The notes beneath the pieces were generated by a model. It searched no databases. It was not told the DNA's origin and saw nothing but the letters and a program-made list of their open reading frames with translations. From a virus: a DNA stretch of 28,858 nt. The stretch spans positions 1-28,858 of IMG/VR virus record IMGVR_UViG_3300021957_000214. One strand, given 5' to 3'. Position numbers and translations under genes: made by a program. Positions 5,981 to 13,892 of this stretch are shown here, piece after piece. How positions within the stretch are numbered: position 1 is the stretch's first letter; every line of letters begins with the position of its first letter.

Positions 5981-6896
5981 TCTAAAACCTAAATGCACAT
6001 TTGAAGAGTCACAAGCGTTTGCAGGAAAGTACGCAACTGACAAAGATTATTCATTAGTAATAAGAGATGATTGTGACGCTTACAAAGAAAATGGTGAGCC
6101 TTTATTTTTTTATCGTAAAAACCGAATACCTTCTGAAATATGTAAAACAGCCTACAAGAACCTTAGACACGCGGCAACCCCAACAGAGAACAGAGGTATG
6201 GCAGCAGGACCGCTTGATACAGATGAGCATATAAATCATAAACAACAAAGCACACACAGATTTCAAAGAATAAAACCTGATGGAACACTAAGTCGTGTTA
6301 CTAGGTCTAAAAAAGTTAAATCAGGTATAGCGGGTTACTTTGATAGAAACGCTAGATTCCCATATTGTAGACAAACAGCTTTCACTGAAAAGAATAGAAA
6401 AGAATTTTTGGCTTCAATGCCTTACTTACAAGGCATAAGCTCTCTTTTCAAAGAAGCTTGTCCTGAGAGATATAATAATCAATATGAATATGCTAAAAAA
6501 ACTAATAAAGATTTCTTAATTACAAACACAGTTTTCAGCACAATAACTGTAAACAAAAACTTTCAAACTGCTTATCATACTGATGCAGGTGATTTAAAAA
6601 CTGGATTAGGCAATATAGCTGTTCTAAAAGCAGGTAAGTATGAAGGCGGTTATACCGTTATACCTAGATATGATTGTGCTTTTGATTTAGGTAGCGGAGA
6701 TGTATGTTTTTTTGATGTTCATGAATATCATGGCAATACTAAATTAATTGCTAAAACGCCTTTTGAAAGGATATCTGTTGTTTGTTATTACAGAGAAAAT
6801 ATGGCTGATTGCGGTAGTATGCAAGAAGAATTAAAAAAAGCAAAAAATAGAAAAGCAGGAGACAGTCTTGGAAGAAAATCGGCAACTGCTAAATGA
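5952..6896 (+). CDS. TET/JBP-family 2-oxoglutarate/Fe(II) DNA dioxygenase
   Basis: Predicted to hydroxylate the 5-methyl group of a pyrimidine in DNA (thymine to 5-hydroxymethyluracil, or 5-methylcytosine to 5-hydroxymethylcytosine). The 314-residue protein has the full double-stranded beta-helix signature of the family. Iron ligands are His209 and Asp211 in YHTDAGDL and a distal His in DVHEYHGN (His260). The 2-oxoglutarate-binding Arg273 lies in FERISVV. Between them lie 'GLGNIAVLKAGKYEGG' and 'SGDVCFFD', also typical of TET/JBP. The N-terminal 190 residues include basic segments likely to bind DNA. It overlaps its neighbours by 29 bases on each side. No cytosine methyltransferase or hydroxymethyl-dUMP synthase is present here, so thymine is the favoured substrate (inference). 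Confidence 0.88.
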   Translation: MNTKKIPIYNLKPKCTFEESQAFAGKYATDKDYSLVIRDDCDAYKENGEPLFFYRKNRIPSEICKTAYKNLRHAATPTENRGMAAGPLDTDEHINHKQQSTHRFQRIKPDGTLSRVTRSKKVKSGIAGYFDRNARFPYCRQTAFTEKNRKEFLASMPYLQGISSLFKEACPERYNNQYEYAKKTNKDFLITNTVFSTITVNKNFQTAYHTDAGDLKTGLGNIAVLKAGKYEGGYTVIPRYDCAFDLGSGDVCFFDVHEYHGNTKLIAKTPFERISVVCYYRENMADCGSMQEELKKAKNRKAGDSLGRKSATAK

Positions 6897-9006
6897 AGAT
6901 ACGCGAGACAGCGTAATACCTGAAGGAGCTAAAAACTGGGGAGATTATCTTTATACCCATACTCCAGTAGAGCAAAAATCAGATGGTGTTTACTATAAAA
7001 GGGAAGATAAATTTTCTTTATTTGGCATAAATACTTTAAATGGTGCTAAATGTAGACAGTTACTATATTTATTTGAATCAAGGCCTAAAGGCGTAGACAC
7101 TGTGGTTCATGGAACAAACGTGAACGCATCACCACAAACTCCTATGACCGCAGCTATAGCAAAACATTATGGGTTAAGATGTATTCAAGTAGCAGGTGGA
7201 ACTAATTTTGAATCTATTTCACAAAAGAATTTACCTTTGTTTGCCACAATGTTTAATACTGAATATGACTTATCATGTCGTAGCGGTTTCAACGTTGGTG
7301 TTCAAAAAAGAGTACAAACGATTATGAAAGATTTTGATAATTGCTTCACTATAGAAAGAGATATAACTTTAGACCACAAGCTTTCAACTAACACGGTTTC
7401 AGATATTAGGTCTTTTCATGAAGTTGGTGCTTGTCAAGTTCAAAATATACCTGACCACATTGAAGATATAATTATACCTTTCGGCTCAGCAAATTCAGCA
7501 ACTTCTATATTGTTAGGCTTATCTATGCACAAGCCGAGAAACGTCAAACGGATTTATTTGATAAATGTAGGTGTTGATAAAAGAAATTTTATGTTTCAGA
7601 GATTGAAACTTATGGAAGCAGATGTGTCTTCTTTTGAGTTTGTTTGGCACGACACTAAAGAGCCTTACAGCAAACTTTACAAAGGAGTACAACAAGACGA
7701 TATAACATTTCATCCAAGATATGAAGCTAAAACTATTTTATATATAAGGAAAAATTTACCTGAACTTATTAAAGACACTACTTTATTTTGGAATATTGGC
7801 TCTTACCCTGATATTAATACAACAGCTAAAAATGCTAATCTTACTATACCTAAAAAAGTTAAAGAATATTCTATATCTACTGATAAAAAATTAGGTACAT
7901 ACTGCGATATAAATAAAATCACAGAAGTTAAAAACCTTGAATATGGAATGGATTTTAGAGAACCTAAATATCGTAGAGAAGTTTTTTTGAGGTTTTATGA
8001 ATTTCATTTAAAACATAAAAGCCATCCTGGTGGAGTGTATTTTGCTTTTCCTTGGTTAACTAAGAAATATTCATTAGACACAGAACAACAGCTATGGCTA
8101 GCATTTATAAATGGATGCTCACAAAACATAATAACCTCTTGGCACATATTTAATAAATTTCCAGAACCTGTTGGATTAGATTTAGATTTAGTAGACGAAT
8201 GGTGGAATGTAACACAGCATAAATTCAAGGCAGGTTCAGGATGGGATTCTGATAGAAGATATTTTAAAGCAGGAAAAACTGGCCTACCTAATTGTATGCG
8301 TTCTTATATTAATCAAGTTAATAAATTCGGCAACCAAGAAGAAATGTTTAAATCTTTATGTGTACATAATGACCCTAACAGTAATTTTGAAAAGGTATGG
8401 GATTTTGTTAAAAATAATTTTTTATCGTTTGGCAGATTATCAACATTTTCTTATTTAGAATATCTGCGTATACAAGGATTGAATATTGAATGTAATAATT
8501 TATTCCTAGATGATATAAGCGGTTCACGTTCGCATCGTAACGGACTCTGCATAGTTCTTGGAAGAGATGATTTAGACTGGTACAAAACTAAAGTAACCTA
8601 TAATAAAGAAACTACTGACTGGTTGAGTGATGAAGCTGAATTGTTGTTGAAAGAAGCTAAAGAACGATTACCTAACGAAGATGTAAGTTATTTTACATTA
8701 GAGTCAACACTTTGTAATTATAAATCTTGGCATCGTCCGAACCGCAGATACCCTAATGTTTATATGGATATGTTCTATAATAGAATTAAATATGCAGAAA
8801 AAGAATGGGGTGAAGAAGAAGGTAAAATATTTTGGGAAATGAGAAAAGATTGTTTACCTAAAGCATTAAGACTTGAAGACAATAAAAAAGATATAGGCCT
8901 TTGTCCTGAAAAACAAAATCATTATTTGCTTACTGGTCAACCAGTCATGATGGATAGTGAGTGGGATTGCTTCAAAAACGATTATAACCGTTTGATTAAT
9001 TCATGA
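6868..9006 (+). CDS. PLP-dependent enzyme fused to an aGPT-type pyrophosphorylase (base hypermodification)
   Basis: A 712-residue two-domain protein. Residues ~20-340 resemble fold-type II PLP enzymes (ACC deaminase/cysteine desulfhydrase kind): YYKREDKFSLFG, the probable Schiff-base Lys61 in LNGAKCRQLLYLF, HGTNVNASP, and a phosphate-binding loop FGSANSATS. Residues ~355-705 resemble the alpha-glutamyl/putrescinyl-thymine pyrophosphorylase family of helical, glycosylase-like proteins: GVYFAFPWLTKKYSLD, 'LAFINGCSQNIITSW', LDDISGSRSHRNG, LESTLCNYKSWHR, FWEMRKDCLPKALRLE. Members are proposed to displace the phosphate of phosphorylated 5-hydroxymethyluracil with an amine or amino acid. The start is TTG 6868, with AGGAGA five bases upstream; no in-frame ATG fits. 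It overlaps the kinase gene at ATGA. The order of reaction between the domains is inferred. Confidence 0.8.
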   Translation: MEENRQLLNEDTRDSVIPEGAKNWGDYLYTHTPVEQKSDGVYYKREDKFSLFGINTLNGAKCRQLLYLFESRPKGVDTVVHGTNVNASPQTPMTAAIAKHYGLRCIQVAGGTNFESISQKNLPLFATMFNTEYDLSCRSGFNVGVQKRVQTIMKDFDNCFTIERDITLDHKLSTNTVSDIRSFHEVGACQVQNIPDHIEDIIIPFGSANSATSILLGLSMHKPRNVKRIYLINVGVDKRNFMFQRLKLMEADVSSFEFVWHDTKEPYSKLYKGVQQDDITFHPRYEAKTILYIRKNLPELIKDTTLFWNIGSYPDINTTAKNANLTIPKKVKEYSISTDKKLGTYCDINKITEVKNLEYGMDFREPKYRREVFLRFYEFHLKHKSHPGGVYFAFPWLTKKYSLDTEQQLWLAFINGCSQNIITSWHIFNKFPEPVGLDLDLVDEWWNVTQHKFKAGSGWDSDRRYFKAGKTGLPNCMRSYINQVNKFGNQEEMFKSLCVHNDPNSNFEKVWDFVKNNFLSFGRLSTFSYLEYLRIQGLNIECNNLFLDDISGSRSHRNGLCIVLGRDDLDWYKTKVTYNKETTDWLSDEAELLLKEAKERLPNEDVSYFTLESTLCNYKSWHRPNRRYPNVYMDMFYNRIKYAEKEWGEEEGKIFWEMRKDCLPKALRLEDNKKDIGLCPEKQNHYLLTGQPVMMDSEWDCFKNDYNRLINS

Positions 9007-9530
9007 AATGTGTAGCTATAGGCGGAGTACCCGCTACAGGTAAAACCACACTAATGAAAAACATTATCAGTATATTAAAACCAAAAAAAAAGTTTAAATT
9101 TGGTCTACTTAGAGGTTACATGCAAGAAAATATTTCTATATTAGGAGTATATGAACCTAATGATGTTTTTGGGGGTACAGACAAGTTATCTATGGCGGTT
9201 CAAAAAGACTATCAAAAATATATAGATAAAATAATGATTAACACAATATTTGAAGGGGATAGGTTATTTACTAAGAATAATCTTCTTGATATTTGTCAAA
9301 AATATGAAACAAAAATTATCATATTAGAAAATGATAAACAAACTTTGAAAGACCGTCACATAGAAAGAGGTGACAATCAAAGTGAGAAATTCAAGAAAGG
9401 CAGAGCAACAAAGATAAACAACATAGAACTTGAAAAGGAACTGCAACCTTACATAACTAAATATAAATTAAACAGTCACAAAGATAGCAAAGAGTTAGCT
9501 GAATTAATTGTAGAATATCTTATTCACTAA
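9003..9530 (+). CDS. P-loop 5-hydroxymethyl-base DNA kinase (HMUDK-like)
   Basis: A 175-residue P-loop kinase with Walker A GGVPATGKTTL (residues 7-17). Next come LRGYMQEN, the distinctive 'GVYEPNDVFGGTDKLSMAVQ' resembling 5-hydroxymethyl-deoxyuridine DNA kinases of hypermodifying phages, an acidic Walker-B-like strand NTIFEGDRLF, and a lid with ERGDNQSEKFKKGRATK. In that pathway the kinase phosphorylates the hydroxymethyl group in DNA, making the leaving group used by the pyrophosphorylase. The ATG overlaps the TGA of the fusion gene, placing it directly after the enzymes that precede and follow it chemically. Its end overlaps the convergent primase-helicase gene by 11 bases. It could instead be another nucleotide/nucleoside kinase, but the motif and context favour this call. 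Confidence 0.82.
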   Translation: MKCVAIGGVPATGKTTLMKNIISILKPKKKFKFGLLRGYMQENISILGVYEPNDVFGGTDKLSMAVQKDYQKYIDKIMINTIFEGDRLFTKNNLLDICQKYETKIIILENDKQTLKDRHIERGDNQSEKFKKGRATKINNIELEKELQPYITKYKLNSHKDSKELAELIVEYLIH

Positions 9531-11226
9531 ACCTATCTTGATAATCTTCCCAAGAGCTTTCTTCTTCTTGATATTTTACGAAACCATGAGTGTTTAAATT
9601 GTAAGTGAACTTTGCCTCACCTATCTGCCCATATAAACCTTGTTCTCTAATTTTTCTAGTTATAACGCTAGTTGAGTTCTCATCAAAATCTCTGTGTACT
9701 GTTAATACTGCATCTGCTTGGTTATGCCAATGAGCCGCACCACTTATGTCATAAGCAGTTGGAGGGCTATAAGAACCATCATTAGACTTTGGCAACTTAG
9801 TAGGGTGAGCAATAACCCAACATATTATTTCATAAACTCTCGTGAATCTTTTGCAAAGAGAAATAAAGTCTCTTATATGTTCATCTTCTCTTTGGTTTCC
9901 TTGTCTTATAGCTGACACTTCGTTGAAAGGGTCAATAACTAAACCTTTAACCCCATGTTTGTATATTGCACTCTTAGCAATATTTAAAATAAGTTCTATA
10001 GAAGGAATACTGTCTTTAGTTTCTATAAAATAAAAATGTTTATGAATGAAGTCTAGGCCTTGATTCAGTTCTGACTTAGTCATTCTATTTGCAAAACCTT
10101 CATCAAAAGATTTGCCTAAATACATTTGTACTAATCTCCTAATATGCATAGATGTAGAATGCTCAGGTGAAAACAAAGCAAAAGACCAACCGTGATTAAC
10201 AGCAAGTTTCAACAAGCATTGATCAAGGAATGCTGACTTACCATGATTAGGTATTCCAGTTATAACTGTAAAAGTACCAGTCATAGGTTTATATATATCA
10301 TCTAGACCTTCTAAGCCTATCTCAGTTGGCTTTTCATAATTACCTTCATATAAGTCATTGATTTGTTCAAAGTAATCTCTAGCAGTGTGTAAGCCTTCTA
10401 TTGGGTAAGGTTCAGCGTTATCAATTATTTCTTTAAGTTTTAATGCTCCATGTTTCATTAAAACTTCATTAGCATCTTTACAATTATCAGGTGTCCTAAC
10501 AAACCAACATAAATCTTTACCAAATCTATGTAATAATTCTTTATGTAATGCTTTACCACTGGTGTCGTTATCAGTGAAAAGTATTATTTTTTTTGCTAGT
10601 AGCTTACAGTTTTCTAATGCTTTATACCTAGCATCTTTTTCATCTCCTTTAAATTCTTTCGGAGCACCGTTGGGTAATGTAGTTGCGTTATTTAAACCAC
10701 ATTCAGCCAAAGACAAAACATCCATTTCGCCTTCTGTAAAAATTACTGTTTCTGATTTACATACATTGTCATAGTTATAAAGGATAGATTTAGTATTAGC
10801 AGATTGTCTAAATTGTTTATCTGTTGTTCTATATTTAATATTAGTTAGTTTTCCGTTCTCGTCAAAATATTGGAACCCTATCCAGTTATTCTCGTTATAT
10901 ATTTTGTAATCATTTATAGTTGATTCACTTATACCCCTGTCTTTAAAAAACTTAACCATGAAGCTTTCTTGCTTGGGTTCTAATTTAGTTGGTGCAACAT
11001 AAACAGGTTTTTTGTAAGGTCTAAATATACTACCTGTTTTCTTTCCACCTTTGAACCCACAATGATGACAGTTCCATACAACCCCATCATCACTAATAGT
11101 AACTGAGAGAGGATTGTCTCTTGGATTGTGAGGTGGCTGACAACTAGGGCATTTTACTTTTTGATTACCTTCTTGTTGATGATTTAATCTAATTCCGTTT
11201 TCATTTAATGTTTGTTCAATAGTCAT
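9520..11226 (-). CDS. Replicative primase-helicase, T7 gp4-like
   Basis: A 568-residue bifunctional replication protein. The N-terminal zinc ribbon has Cys26-x2-Cys29 (KCPSC) and Cys53-x2-Cys56 (WNCHHCGFKGG). A TOPRIM domain follows, with FTEGEMDVLSL (Glu165) and LFTDNDTSG (Asp219, Asp221). Then comes a RecA-like DnaB-family helicase with Walker A TGIPNHGKS (about 324-331), 'SPEHSTSMHIRRLV', and GLVIDPFNEVS as Walker B. The start is taken as ATG 11226 with AGGA seven bases upstream; a TTG at 11241 would add five residues and overlap the initiator gene. It is co-transcribed with the replication initiator from the 11886 promoter. No separate DNA polymerase gene is present in the window. Confidence 0.93.
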   Translation of the reverse strand: MTIEQTLNENGIRLNHQQEGNQKVKCPSCQPPHNPRDNPLSVTISDDGVVWNCHHCGFKGGKKTGSIFRPYKKPVYVAPTKLEPKQESFMVKFFKDRGISESTINDYKIYNENNWIGFQYFDENGKLTNIKYRTTDKQFRQSANTKSILYNYDNVCKSETVIFTEGEMDVLSLAECGLNNATTLPNGAPKEFKGDEKDARYKALENCKLLAKKIILFTDNDTSGKALHKELLHRFGKDLCWFVRTPDNCKDANEVLMKHGALKLKEIIDNAEPYPIEGLHTARDYFEQINDLYEGNYEKPTEIGLEGLDDIYKPMTGTFTVITGIPNHGKSAFLDQCLLKLAVNHGWSFALFSPEHSTSMHIRRLVQMYLGKSFDEGFANRMTKSELNQGLDFIHKHFYFIETKDSIPSIELILNIAKSAIYKHGVKGLVIDPFNEVSAIRQGNQREDEHIRDFISLCKRFTRVYEIICWVIAHPTKLPKSNDGSYSPPTAYDISGAAHWHNQADAVLTVHRDFDENSTSVITRKIREQGLYGQIGEAKFTYNLNTHGFVKYQEEESSWEDYQDRFSE

Positions 11227-11230
11227 TTTA

Positions 11231-11857
11231 TTATCCTGCAAGGTTGTTTAAGGTTTTATCCTTAATAGGTTTATTTATATAGTCTAAATATCTTTTTTGA
11301 TTTAGCCATGTGGTTGGGTGTGGTATAAATTTTTCTTCTGTAGATTCGTTTTCTTTCGCGAAAACTTTAGTAGCATAGTTTATTTTTTTATATTCTTTTT
11401 CATCAAACTTCATGAAACTCTTTTTAGCTTGAAACTTTCCAACTCTACGAGGATACACTTTCCAAAACTCATCAAAATATTTTTCATTAGAACTCTTAGT
11501 ATTAGTTTTTGTATCATCTTTAGTATTGGAGGGTTCTGACACCCCCACCCTGAGTGTTTCAGCACCCCTAGGGGTTTCTACACCCATACCTAATTTTATG
11601 TGATATCTGTTACTTGTATATCCACCATTAGCTGTTTTTCTGTGTTCTATTTGTAGGTAACCCAGTTCTTCAAACTCTTTAATTGTTTTCTGTATTCCTT
11701 TAGTGTCTTTGAGACCTATTATCTTGGCGATGTGATTGTATGATGGGTAACATGAACCTTTTTCATCCGCATAGTTCCCTAGTATTACTAATATAAGTTT
11801 TTTTGTTGGTGTAAGTCCTTCTGTTTTCAACGCAAGGTTAAGATATTCAATTGACAT
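11231..11857 (-). CDS. Replication initiator / helicase-loader-like protein (phage O-type)
   Basis: A 208-residue protein with an N-terminal winged helix like lambda O and similar phage initiators: 'LTPTKKLILVILGNYAD', 'SCYPSYNHIAKIIGLKD', 'IQKTIKEFEELGYLQIEHR' and 'SNRYHIKL'. After a flexible Ser/Thr/Asp linker, the C-terminal part (YFDEFWKVYPRRVGKFQAKK, then FIPHPTTWLNQKRY) is typical of phage replication proteins of the DnaT/helicase-loading type. In lambda-like phages the origin often lies inside such a gene; the low-complexity linker region (about 11440-11560) is where to look. AGGAG ribosome site. First gene of the replication operon. Confidence 0.82.
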   Translation of the reverse strand: MSIEYLNLALKTEGLTPTKKLILVILGNYADEKGSCYPSYNHIAKIIGLKDTKGIQKTIKEFEELGYLQIEHRKTANGGYTSNRYHIKLGMGVETPRGAETLRVGVSEPSNTKDDTKTNTKSSNEKYFDEFWKVYPRRVGKFQAKKSFMKFDEKEYKKINYATKVFAKENESTEEKFIPHPTTWLNQKRYLDYINKPIKDKTLNNLAG

Positions 11858-11885
11858 TTGTCACTCCTGTTTCAATTTACAATTC

Positions 11886-11928
11886 ATGATAGTTTATTTC
11901 TTACAATTAATAAACCCTTTTTGGAATA
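11886..11928 (-). promoter_or_regulatory. Replication operon promoter with TATTCCAAAAAGGG box
   Basis: On the complement: -35 TTTATT (11909-11914), 17-base spacer, -10 TATCAT (11886-11891, five of six consensus). The shared box (11912-11928) adjoins the -35. The -35 is weaker than in the sister promoters while the -10 is better. It lies between the end of the 11935 gene and the initiator gene, so replication has its own promoter within the minus-strand block. Confidence 0.75.
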
Positions 11929-11934
11929 GTAATG

Positions 11935-12126
11935 CTAAGTTACTACATTTCCAGTATTTTTATCAACAACACATAGCACACCAAAATTATTTTTGAGTAT
12001 CCATACAGTATTTTTTTCTTCTGATAATTCTATAGATGGGTATGAGTGTTCGTTTTTGACTGAGCCTGTGTCTTCTATATAACAAAACCATCGGTGTGAT
12101 GCTTGTTCAAATGTTTTAGCTTTCAT
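11935..12126 (-). CDS. Unknown small protein (63 aa)
   Basis: A 63-residue protein beginning MKAKTFEQASHRWFCYIED and ending VCVVDKNTGNVVT-like (actual end VVDKNTGNVVT). The sequence suggests a compact beta-rich domain. It is the last gene of the 13764-to-11935 operon and ends just before the replication promoter. AGGAGAAAT precedes its ATG. No family recognised. Confidence 0.6.
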   Translation of the reverse strand: MKAKTFEQASHRWFCYIEDTGSVKNEHSYPSIELSEEKNTVWILKNNFGVLCVVDKNTGNVVT

Positions 12127-12135
12127 TTATTTCTC

Positions 12136-12576
12136 CTATAACTCTATCCAGTCTTTAACTTCAAGACTGATTTTATAATCTTTTACACTATCTTTATAAA
12201 AGTCCCTTGCTTCGTCTATTTTCAAGGGTTCTTTTAATTTACCTTGTATATCGTTAGCAACTTCATACATAACAGCAAAAGGCAACTTATATGCTAACCT
12301 AAACAATATGTCTCGGGCATACTGTTCTATAAATGTGTAACCAGTCCCGCCAATAAAAATGCAAAGGCTATCTAACTCTATTTGATAATCTTTTGATGAA
12401 TAATAATTTAAGTTATTTCTTTCACATATAGACCAGTGTATAAAGTCTTGACCTTTTATAGGGTTTCTTGATATGAGTTTCTCTTTGATCAATAATTTTT
12501 TTATTTCTTCGTATCTAAATTCTGCACTATTAAATTCAATAGCATATACATTCTTTTTTTTCATTTCGTAATACAT
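12136..12576 (-). CDS. Unknown protein (146 aa)
   Basis: A 146-residue soluble protein starting MYYEMKKKNVYAIEFNSAEF, with a mix of helices and strands and a Gly-rich turn FIGGTGYTF. TAAGG lies eight bases before the ATG, inside the end of the upstream gene, indicating coupling. A second Met at residue 5 is possible. No membrane segment or known motif is evident. Function unknown; early operon member. Confidence 0.6.
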   Translation of the reverse strand: MYYEMKKKNVYAIEFNSAEFRYEEIKKLLIKEKLISRNPIKGQDFIHWSICERNNLNYYSSKDYQIELDSLCIFIGGTGYTFIEQYARDILFRLAYKLPFAVMYEVANDIQGKLKEPLKIDEARDFYKDSVKDYKISLEVKDWIEL

Positions 12577-12579
12577 AGT

Positions 12580-13185
12580 TTATACCTTAGTTAAACGCTC
12601 ACCATAAGTGCGTTCATATTGTTTTAATTCTCTTAAGACTTTAGCGTGACCGTTAGTGGCTCTTCTAAGTTTTACACCCCAAAGTTCTTCTCTTTTTAGC
12701 ATAGCTTCATATCGTACTTGCACAATGTCTTTATTAAGTTTGTCTTTAGCAGGTTCTAATATTGCTTTACGCGACCTTTCAATATAGTCATTGTCTAATA
12801 AATACTTCGTGAATCTCCATTCCATTATTGCATGCTCAACACAATGTGGACGTGAAAGGTTTTTGCGGTATCCCATCCAGTGACCAAAGTCATGAATAAT
12901 ATTAGGCCAACCGCTTTCAGTATTAATAGTTAGTATCTGTCGTGTACCAAGATTCTTTCTGTTTACATGAACCCAAGTAGAACGATTACCGCTACCCTCA
13001 CGAATATCATAAGGCAACTTAGTCTTCATTTCTGTTTTCCAAAAACCTCGTATTACTTGTTTGGCTATATTGAAGTCAACCTTTTCATTCTTATCATTAG
13101 AACTAAACCTTATAGGGAAGTCTTTTTCTTTCCATACAGAGTTAGACTTGTTATACCACTGTATGGCTTCTGCAGATGTCTTCAT
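12580..13185 (-). CDS. Putative zincin-like protein with an HDxxH motif
   Basis: A 201-residue protein with a metal-site-like arrangement: GWPNIIHDFGHWMGYR (His98, Asp99, His102), then RPHCVEHAIMEWRFTKYL (His114, His118, Glu122). Together with the preceding strand-rich 'GNRSTWVHVN' and ILTINTESGW this resembles SprT-like/minigluzincin folds. The catalytic Glu of HExxH is replaced by Asp, so activity may be altered or lost, with metal binding kept. The C-terminal 70 residues are basic and helical, suggesting nucleic-acid contact. It overlaps the upstream gene by one base. The assignment is motif-based and tentative. Confidence 0.55.
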   Translation of the reverse strand: MKTSAEAIQWYNKSNSVWKEKDFPIRFSSNDKNEKVDFNIAKQVIRGFWKTEMKTKLPYDIREGSGNRSTWVHVNRKNLGTRQILTINTESGWPNIIHDFGHWMGYRKNLSRPHCVEHAIMEWRFTKYLLDNDYIERSRKAILEPAKDKLNKDIVQVRYEAMLKREELWGVKLRRATNGHAKVLRELKQYERTYGERLTKV

Positions 13186-13529
13186 TATTTTCTCCTTCTG
13201 TAAGTTCCATTAGAGAATGGGTTGAAGTTTTTATCATTACCATCAGCATCTTTTATATAAACATTTGATTGACCTACTATCTCAGGTTTTTCAAGTTTGT
13301 ATATCTTGCCATTTTTTAGTTCCCACACCATAGACGGTGTTTGCTCATGTATTGAAATAAGGCCGCCATAGAATCTATATTCTTTAGTTAGGCAAATCCA
13401 ATGTGATTTAGTACCTTCACCAAAACAACCATAATCAGGATAACAGTGTCTAAAGTCAATCATAGGCTGATTATTATCAGTGATTCTTTGCATTATTTCG
13501 TTAAGTTCTTTGTTTTCTTCATATTCCAT
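13185..13529 (-). CDS. Unknown protein (114 aa)
   Basis: A 114-residue protein starting MEYEENKELNEIMQRITDN. It has a Cys/His-containing section 'FRHCYPDYGCFGEGTKSHW', beta-like stretches (ICLTKEYRFYGGLISI) and a basic end (NGTYRRRK). The scattered Cys and His do not form a clear zinc motif. Second gene after the 13811 promoter. No family recognised. Confidence 0.6.
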   Translation of the reverse strand: MEYEENKELNEIMQRITDNNQPMIDFRHCYPDYGCFGEGTKSHWICLTKEYRFYGGLISIHEQTPSMVWELKNGKIYKLEKPEIVGQSNVYIKDADGNDKNFNPFSNGTYRRRK

Positions 13530-13557
13530 TATAATTTACTCCTAGTAAGGTCTGCTG

Positions 13558-13764
13558 TTAAATTACAGCAAACCCTTTGTTACAAATTGCAATAACAGCA
13601 TGTTCAACTTTGAAGTATTGAAATACTGCAGTGACTCTATCAGTTTCAGGTATACCAACAATGATTGGTGCAAACTGAGTAAGGTTATATTTATCTAATG
13701 CTTTTTCAAGATTAGATACTGAAGCGTATGTTCTAGTGTTTTGTAGAAAGTTAGAGTTTATCAT
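13558..13764 (-). CDS. Unknown small early protein (68 aa)
   Basis: A 68-residue protein, first gene of its operon, translated from the 31-base repeated leader (ribosome site AAGGTGA). It starts MINSNFLQNTRTYASVSNLE and ends with a hydrophobic strand (HAVIAICNKGFAVI). The pattern 'NLEKALDKYNL...' followed by short strands suggests a small alpha/beta domain. Many phages carry similar small proteins of unknown role as their first early gene. Function not assigned. Confidence 0.6.
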   Translation of the reverse strand: MINSNFLQNTRTYASVSNLEKALDKYNLTQFAPIIVGIPETDRVTAVFQYFKVEHAVIAICNKGFAVI

Positions 13765-13773
13765 TTTATTTCA

Positions 13774-13804
13774 CCTTGCTAATTAAAGCGTTTTATCAAT
13801 TTAT
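13774..13804. repeat. 31-bp direct repeat, copy 2 (mRNA leader)
   Basis: Perfect copy of 2501-2531, in the same orientation and in the same context between a box-type promoter and a gene start. Together with the promoters these form two near-identical promoter-leader cassettes 11.3 kb apart. Confidence 0.85.
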
Positions 13805-13810
13805 ATACAT

Positions 13811-13853
13811 AGTATGCGGGATAAATTACAAAATGTAAACCCCTTTTGGAATA
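13811..13853 (-). promoter_or_regulatory. Early promoter with TATTCCAAAAGGGG box
   Basis: On the complement: -35 TTTACA (13834-13839), 17-base spacer, -10 CATACT (13811-13816). The box (13837-13853) has one mismatch from those at 2564 and 19600. It drives the 13764-to-11935 genes and lies back to back with the plus-strand terminase promoter. Confidence 0.75.
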
Positions 13854-13892
13854 ATAAGTATGTTTTTTTAGTATTTCGCATCAAATAAAGCG

